Source: CAJAUT01 sp043809365
GTDB taxonomy: Bacteria; Patescibacteriota; Microgenomatia; UBA1400; UBA12108
Assembly: GCA_043809365.1 (NCBI GenBank)
Contig: JAZDDW010000063.1
Coordinates: 1-9,481, forward strand
Direction: 5' to 3'
DNA length: 9,481 bases
This document shows positions 6,121 to 9,481 of the stretch, piece by piece. The first letter of the stretch is position 1, and each line of letters starts with the position of its first letter. A program made the translations under genes and the position numbers. The notes under the pieces were generated by a model. It was given only the letters and a program-made list of their open reading frames with translations, was not told the DNA's origin and ran no database searches.

Positions 6121-7546
6121 TCTTGATCGCTCTCGTGCGTCCACCCTTATCTTCTAATCTATATCCCAACTTCTCTATATCTAGCCGGATTTTGTCGGCC
6201 TCAGCATAGTTCCTCATTTTCCTTACTGCCTCCCTCTGCTCGATCAACTTTTCCACCTGTTCTGGCAAATCCTTGACCATTGGCCATTGGCCATTGGCCA
6301 TTAAATTTAGCCCCATCACCTGATCAAACTCGACGAGTAGCTCCGCTTTATCCCTCCCGGGAATATTGCTTTTCGCCACTTCCCACGTGACAGCCAGTGC
6401 TCCAGGAAGATCCAAATCATCCTCAATTCGCTCTCTAAATTTCGTTTGCAAAAGTTGTACTTTATCCATCTTTTCAGGTGATAACACCGTCCGTTCTTTT
6501 TCGCCTATACTAGCTTGATAAATCCCTCGTAACTTCGTCAGTGCACTCGCCGCAGACGATAGCCCCTCCCACGTAAAATTGAGCTGGCGACGATAATGCC
6601 CCGTTAAATAGAAGTAGCGCAGCGCCAAAGGATCAATCTTTTTCTCCACCAAATCAGTCACTGTATAAGCATTCCCCAAACTCTTCCCCATCCGCCCCCC
6701 ATCAATCAAAATAAAGGCTCCGTGCACCCAATTCTTTACAAACGGTTTCTTTCCCGTGGCTCCTTCTGACTGGGCAATCTCATTCGGGTGGTGCGTACTT
6801 TTGAGGTCTTCTCCTCCCACATGGATATCAAATTGCTCTCCCAGATATTTAGTAGACATAGCCGAGCACTCAATATGCCATCCGGGAAATCCAACCCCCC
6901 ATGGACTCTCCCATTCCATTTGTCTCCTCGTACCATCCTTCGGAGACAACTTCCACAATGCAAAATCACGGGGATTCTTTTTTTCTGGATTAGGCTCTAG
7001 CCGTGCTCCCTTTTTTATCTCATCTAAATTGGAAAGTTCGCCGTACTCAAATCCCATTGCTTCATAGGCCACTGTATCAAAATAAATTCCATCAGCAATT
7101 TTGTAAGTAAGGCTTTTGGCTTCTAGTTTTTCGATCATCGCAATCTGTTCAGCAATATGTTCGGTAGCTTTACAGAGCACATCTGGCTTAATAATATTAT
7201 AAATCTGCAGGTGTTCTACAAACTCATTCCCATAGTTTTTGGCAATTTCCCAGGCCGTTTTACTCTCCTTGCGACTAGCTTTCTCTAACCGATCCTCACC
7301 CTGGCTACTATCTCCCTCATTATCCCCCGTCAAATGCCCCACATCCGTCAGATTCATCACCGATTTTACTTCGTACCCCAAATACCGCAGACTCCGGTTG
7401 AGCCAATCACAGAGCATGTAAGTCCGGAAGTTCCCGATCGTGGCCGTACTATAAACCGTCGGCCCACACGTATACATTCCGATTTTCCCCGGTACAATCG
7501 GTACCACCTCCTCCACTTTTCTACTCAAAGAATTAAATATTCTCAT
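6113..7546 (-). CDS. cysS: Cysteinyl-tRNA synthetase
   Basis: Charges tRNA-Cys with cysteine in the cytoplasm. The 477 residues are full length for this class I synthetase. The zinc site is complete: C27 in MYTCGPTVY, C227 in GWHIECSAM, H252 and E256 in THHPNE, with the same spacing as the E. coli enzyme (25 and 4 residues between the last three). The HIGH motif reads TIGN (36-39), with Thr in place of the first His, and KMSKS reads RMGKS (285-289). The C-terminal helical domain carries a short insert, NLMANGQWPM (414-423), encoded by a 7-bp tandem repeat. The ATG at 7546 lacks a Shine-Dalgarno sequence but sits 6 nt from a -10-like element, so it begins a transcription unit continuing into the hydrolase and gnd. 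Confidence 0.95.
   Translation of the reverse strand: MRIFNSLSRKVEEVVPIVPGKIGMYTCGPTVYSTATIGNFRTYMLCDWLNRSLRYLGYEVKSVMNLTDVGHLTGDNEGDSSQGEDRLEKASRKESKTAWEIAKNYGNEFVEHLQIYNIIKPDVLCKATEHIAEQIAMIEKLEAKSLTYKIADGIYFDTVAYEAMGFEYGELSNLDEIKKGARLEPNPEKKNPRDFALWKLSPKDGTRRQMEWESPWGVGFPGWHIECSAMSTKYLGEQFDIHVGGEDLKSTHHPNEIAQSEGATGKKPFVKNWVHGAFILIDGGRMGKSLGNAYTVTDLVEKKIDPLALRYFYLTGHYRRQLNFTWEGLSSAASALTKLRGIYQASIGEKERTVLSPEKMDKVQLLQTKFRERIEDDLDLPGALAVTWEVAKSNIPGRDKAELLVEFDQVMGLNLMANGQWPMVKDLPEQVEKLIEQREAVRKMRNYAEADKIRLDIEKLGYRLEDKGGRTRAIKND
6277..6302. repeat. 7-bp tandem repeat (CCATTGG) in the cysS coding region
   Basis: CCATTGG occurs three times head to tail, followed by CCATT, inside cysS. It encodes the end of N-L-M-A-N-G-Q-W-P-M near residues 415-423, in a linker of the C-terminal domain. 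Each unit contains the TGGCCA palindrome at the joints. Because 7 is not a multiple of 3, gain or loss of one unit would shift the frame. Confidence 0.7.
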
Positions 7547-7552
7547 ACTGTG

Positions 7553-7581
7553 ATCTTACGTGTCACAGTGTCACTGTGCAA
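7553..7581 (-). promoter_or_regulatory. cysS: Promoter of cysS
   Basis: On the minus strand the -35 is TTGCAC (7576-7581) and the -10 is TAAGAT (7553-7558), with a 17-bp spacer. The -10 ends 6 nt before the ATG at 7546, giving a leaderless transcript. The match to consensus is moderate; support comes from the spacing, from the missing Shine-Dalgarno sequence and from the same arrangement at other genes of the window. Confidence 0.45.
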
Positions 7582-7591
7582 CTGTGTCACT
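7560..7591. repeat. 8-bp tandem repeat with palindrome upstream of cysS
   Basis: Four adjacent 8-bp units read GTGTCACA, GTGTCACT, GTGCAACT and GTGTCACT. The first two form a perfect 15-bp palindrome, CACAGTG-T-CACTGTG (7564-7578). The third unit differs from the others at two bases, and that difference supplies the TTG of the cysS -35. The palindrome overlaps the -35 and fills much of the spacer, a common position for a repressor operator. It could also be a simple repeat. Confidence 0.6.
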
Positions 7592-7604
7592 GCAAGCGAA
7601 GCGT

Positions 7605-8099
7605 TCACCCTGCTCCCCACGCCTTATTCTCCGGATTCGCCTCACTCGTTGCTACTTTTAGTGCCAAATCATCTTGTTTCTTCTTCTCAAACTCAAACTC
7701 CTTTTTCTGCTCCTCCTTCTTCTCTTCCACCTTCTTCCGCTGTTCTTCTTTCTGTTCCCATTCTGCCCTTGCCTTTTGCATCCCCGACTCAATATTGGTA
7801 TCCAGCCCCCACTCTCTCACCAGTTTCCCACGGATCGCCGACAGTTCCAAATCATCTTTTTTTGCCGACAATCCCTGGTATTTCTGGAAATCTTCCTTTG
7901 TCTTAAATCCAGCCTTTGCCAAATCGTTTGCCGGATTATTTTGGTTAGGATCATCACTCTGTTGTTTTGTCTGTTGACCGTGTTCGATATTCTGGCCAAC
8001 TACGTCTTTAATAATCTCGACTGGTTCAGCCACCACCTTTTTTGCCACATGCTTCGCCAGTCCCGCTAGATTTTGCCCCACATTTTGCCAAATACCCAT
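7605..8099 (-). CDS. CPR-type coiled-coil hypothetical protein, 164 aa
   Basis: Starts MGIWQNVGQNLAGLAKHV, an amphipathic N-terminus with no membrane span. A Gln/Asn-rich linker (about 37-58) and a long, highly charged Lys/Glu coiled coil (about 105-146, EEQRKKVEEKKEEQKKEFEF) follow, and the protein ends NKAWGAG. Proteins of this design, beginning MGIWQNV and ending in a short Gly-rich tail, recur in Microgenomates genomes in my recollection, without known function. The N-terminal helix might bind the membrane surface, and the coiled coil suggests self-association or a scaffold role; both are inference. ATG at 8099 is 14 nt from the upstream stop, with a -10-like TATAGT 6 nt before it, so it can be transcribed separately from the genes upstream. 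The next gene, cysS, begins 58 bp downstream behind its own promoter. Confidence 0.82.
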   Translation of the reverse strand: MGIWQNVGQNLAGLAKHVAKKVVAEPVEIIKDVVGQNIEHGQQTKQQSDDPNQNNPANDLAKAGFKTKEDFQKYQGLSAKKDDLELSAIRGKLVREWGLDTNIESGMQKARAEWEQKEEQRKKVEEKKEEQKKEFEFEKKKQDDLALKVATSEANPENKAWGAG

Positions 8100-8105
8100 A
8101 GCTCT

Positions 8106-8111
8106 ACTATA
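8106..8111 (-). promoter_or_regulatory. -10 element TATAGT of the coiled-coil protein gene
   Basis: TATAGT (5/6 match) ends 6 nt before the ATG at 8099 on the minus strand, so transcription would start at the start codon. It lies in the 14-nt gap after the stop of the 70-aa gene. No clear -35 is visible, and the gene may also be read through from upstream. Confidence 0.42.
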
Positions 8112-8113
8112 CC

Positions 8114-8326
8114 CTACCCCAAATATCTCTTTGCCATCACAAGTAGCCCCACTATGACCAAAGAATATAGTACAGTCTTCCGCAAATCCTTGAGTACGTA
8201 CTCACTCGAGAGATATCCAAACTCACTCGCATCTTTGACTTCCCTCCGCGCACCCTCAGCAAGTTTAAAATTCTGCAACCGGTATCCCGACCGGATCTTC
8301 TCCGCCCGAGTCTTATTCCTTGCCAT
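8114..8326 (-). CDS. Small CPR-type protein with one C-terminal membrane segment, 70 aa
   Basis: Starts MARNKTRAEKIRSGYRLQNF, a very basic N-terminal half, followed by an acidic/aromatic middle (ASEFGYLSSEYVLKDLRKT, 33-51) and a single membrane helix (about 51-64) ending AKRYLG. It is therefore a tail-anchored-like protein with most of its length in the cytoplasm. Proteins with MARN... and an FGY...KDL-KT segment before a membrane helix are a recurrent CPR family of unknown function, from memory. The ATG at 8326 has GAAGG (8332-8336) 5 nt upstream. A GTG at 8332 is possible but would place the start on top of that site. It overlaps the end of the deoxyribosyltransferase-like gene by 14 nt, so it is translationally coupled to it. 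Confidence 0.8.
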   Translation of the reverse strand: MARNKTRAEKIRSGYRLQNFKLAEGARREVKDASEFGYLSSEYVLKDLRKTVLYSLVIVGLLVMAKRYLG

Positions 8327-8894
8327 CTTCACCTTCGTTATATTCTTTACTCGCCCGCATGTCTTCTTCGATTAATTTCCTCAAATACACCGCCCGTGGA
8401 ATGCGTTTTTTCTTCGACATCCAATCTAAGAATCTGCCAATTTGGGGTGAAATAAAGAAATTAAATCTTACATCCTGGACATCGGTCGCATATTCGAGAG
8501 CTGCATCTAAAATATTTTCTAAATCGTCAGTCGTATACTCAAATAATAGTAACTTTTCGTCTTCCCGACCTTTCAAAAATACAGGTTCCCTGCCTTTTTG
8601 GTAAATCGCGATAACGGGTTTACCAATCTCTAGCGCATATGTTAACTCATGACCCACGTTCGCAGTGGATGGATAAGATATCTCAACAACCATCAAATCT
8701 GCTTTGTGCAATTCTTGAAGTGATTTCTTGTACCACTTCTCTCTGTTAGCGGTCGCTTCCTTTTCTAACTTTTCATCAAACAAGCTTCCCGTAGAAACTT
8801 CCAAGCCCTTTTCCTCTAAAAATTTAACAGTCCTGTTATAATAAACGCCCAATTCTCTCTTCTGCGTATGTGATGCAATAAAAACAACTTTCAT
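8313..8894 (-). CDS. Nucleoside 2-deoxyribosyltransferase-like protein with C-terminal ribbon-helix-helix-like segment
   Basis: Residues 1-138 match the nucleoside 2-deoxyribosyltransferase fold: MKVVFIASHT first strand, KADLMVVEISYPSTANVGHE (65-83) with E83 at the place of the family's catalytic Glu, then LTYALEIGKPVIAIY. Such enzymes swap bases on deoxynucleosides or cleave the N-glycosidic bond. Residues about 142-180 (VRFNFFISPQIGRFLDWMSK, then RIPRAVYLRKLIEEDM) look like a short strand and two helices, as in ribbon-helix-helix DNA-binding domains. ATG at 8894 overlaps the kinase stop by 4 nt (ATGA), with AGGGGAG (8901-8907) 6 nt upstream. The two-domain reading is by eye. The usual substrate-binding Asp pair is not clear, so the activity is uncertain. 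Confidence 0.75.
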   Translation of the reverse strand: MKVVFIASHTQKRELGVYYNRTVKFLEEKGLEVSTGSLFDEKLEKEATANREKWYKKSLQELHKADLMVVEISYPSTANVGHELTYALEIGKPVIAIYQKGREPVFLKGREDEKLLLFEYTTDDLENILDAALEYATDVQDVRFNFFISPQIGRFLDWMSKKKRIPRAVYLRKLIEEDMRASKEYNEGEDGKE

Positions 8895-9421
8895 ATACTT
8901 CTCCCCTTTCGAAGTAATTTTAACAGATTTCTGAATTGGATGACCAATTCGCGGTCTACAACTTCATAATTATTTAGAGACATATACAACAATCTGGGTT
9001 GTTCAAATTCCTTCCAAATTAATTCCAAAGCAACGTTGTTAATCACGTGGTGACCACTATCTAATCTTTTTTTAGCACGACTCTTGGCAACTTCTACCGG
9101 AGTATTTATCATAATATAACAAACATTGTTTGGAAATTTTTTCATAAATTCAATTCTGTTTTTTTCTTTTGTGAATGCTTCTGCCACAACTAAATCTTGA
9201 ACTCTTCCATGATCGACAATCAGGGTTTCAACATGATTAATCAATTTTGAAACAAATCGATCTCTTGCTGATTGATCGTATTCCCCAGATTGAAGTAGTT
9301 GTCTCTCCTCAGAATCTATCAGTGTATCGGCATCAAAAAAAGGTAAATCAAACGAACGGCTCAACAACTGGCCAATATAAGTTTTACCAACTCCCGGAGG
9401 GCCAAACAATACATAAATCAT
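8891..9421 (-). CDS. P-loop kinase of the gluconokinase/shikimate kinase-like group
   Basis: A small phosphotransferase of 176 residues with Walker A GPPGVGKT (7-14) at the N-terminus and DADTLID (30-36) at the position where small-molecule kinases bind substrate. DR follows at 54-55, VVAEAF at 78-83 and a basic lid with RAKKR (115-119). RLDSGHHV (119-126) followed by KEFEQP (137-142) recalls the R-x-GHF...QFxxLExP pattern of gluconokinase GntK. However, many CPR kinases of this type are annotated only as AAA_33 or nucleoside kinases, so the substrate is undecided. Its stop overlaps the start of the deoxyribosyltransferase-like gene, making nucleoside salvage equally reasonable. The ATG at 9421 has GAGAG upstream and lies 12 nt after the preceding stop. 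Confidence 0.78.
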   Translation of the reverse strand: MIYVLFGPPGVGKTYIGQLLSRSFDLPFFDADTLIDSEERQLLQSGEYDQSARDRFVSKLINHVETLIVDHGRVQDLVVAEAFTKEKNRIEFMKKFPNNVCYIMINTPVEVAKSRAKKRLDSGHHVINNVALELIWKEFEQPRLLYMSLNNYEVVDRELVIQFRNLLKLLRKGRSI

Positions 9422-9433
9422 AGGCGAATACTC

Positions 9434-9481
9434 TCAAATACTTTTTCGTGTTTCAAGCGCTTGTTTTAGCGTCTGATCGTC
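9434..9481 (-). CDS. C-terminal tail of an upstream gene
   Basis: Of the three minus-strand frames entering from the right edge, only this one stays open to a stop close to the next gene: DDQTLKQALETRKSI, then TGA at 9434-9436. That is 12 nt before the kinase start, the usual spacing here. Fifteen codons are too few to identify a product, and an open frame this short could be chance. Confidence 0.35.
   Translation of the reverse strand, partial: DDQTLKQALETRKSI

Noticed and set aside
7334..8069. Long plus-strand frames opposite cysS and the coiled-coil gene
   Set aside because: Their translations are Ser/Pro/Leu/Phe-rich, as expected from the complement of Lys/Glu-rich coding DNA, and they lie antisense to well-supported genes.
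9454..9463. Perfect 10-bp palindrome CAAGCGCTTG
   Set aside because: It is short, lies in apparent coding sequence of the right-edge gene, and has no promoter or repeat around it.
1..9481. tRNA, rRNA, CRISPR arrays, transposases, integrases
   Set aside because: I saw no cloverleaf-like or rRNA-like segments, no regularly spaced repeats with unique spacers, and no recognisable transposase or integrase motifs.

Overview
The window looks like part of a Patescibacteria (Candidate Phyla Radiation) chromosome, most likely of the Microgenomates group. The basis is protein character recalled from the family, not a search. There is a small coiled-coil protein starting MGIWQNV, a 70-residue protein starting MARNKT with one C-terminal membrane segment, G6PDH and CysRS of the divergent types found in these genomes, and a GC-rich CPR-style palindromic repeat (CCTGCC...GGCAGG). 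Genes are tightly packed, with 4-20 nt overlaps.

Layout, left to right. (1) Positions 1-1864, minus strand: three genes I cannot assign, in the order 339 aa, then a small frameshifted gene, then a protein that runs off the left edge. (2) 1919-2089, minus: the first 56 codons of an ABC-transporter ATPase, cut just before Walker A. (3) 2110-2823, minus: a VKOR-type membrane thiol oxidoreductase followed by a 101-aa membrane protein. (4) 2856-4283, plus: zwf (glucose-6-phosphate dehydrogenase), divergent from VKOR and convergent on gnd with overlapping stop codons. (5) 4280-7546, minus: cysS, a membrane-anchored alpha/beta hydrolase and gnd (6-phosphogluconate dehydrogenase), with every junction overlapping. 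(6) 7605-9421, minus: a P-loop kinase, a nucleoside deoxyribosyltransferase-like protein with a C-terminal ribbon-helix-helix-like segment, the small membrane protein, then the coiled-coil protein behind its own promoter. The last few codons of another gene lie at 9434-9481.

How it fits together: zwf and gnd supply the two dehydrogenases of the oxidative pentose phosphate pathway; no 6-phosphogluconolactonase is visible. The kinase plus deoxyribosyltransferase pair suggests nucleotide or sugar salvage, although the kinase also resembles gluconokinase, whose product is the Gnd substrate. VKOR would generate disulfides in exported proteins.

The most interesting signals are regulatory. Six genes have a -10-like hexamer ending only 6-9 nt before the start codon, so their mRNAs would be leaderless or nearly so, while several downstream genes have Shine-Dalgarno sequences. 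VKOR and zwf share two extended -10 elements that abut back to back. The cysS promoter contains an 8-bp tandem repeat whose 15-bp palindrome covers the -35/spacer region. The left part of the window appears to have a different strand skew and follows the truncated ABC gene, which suggests an acquired or rearranged segment.
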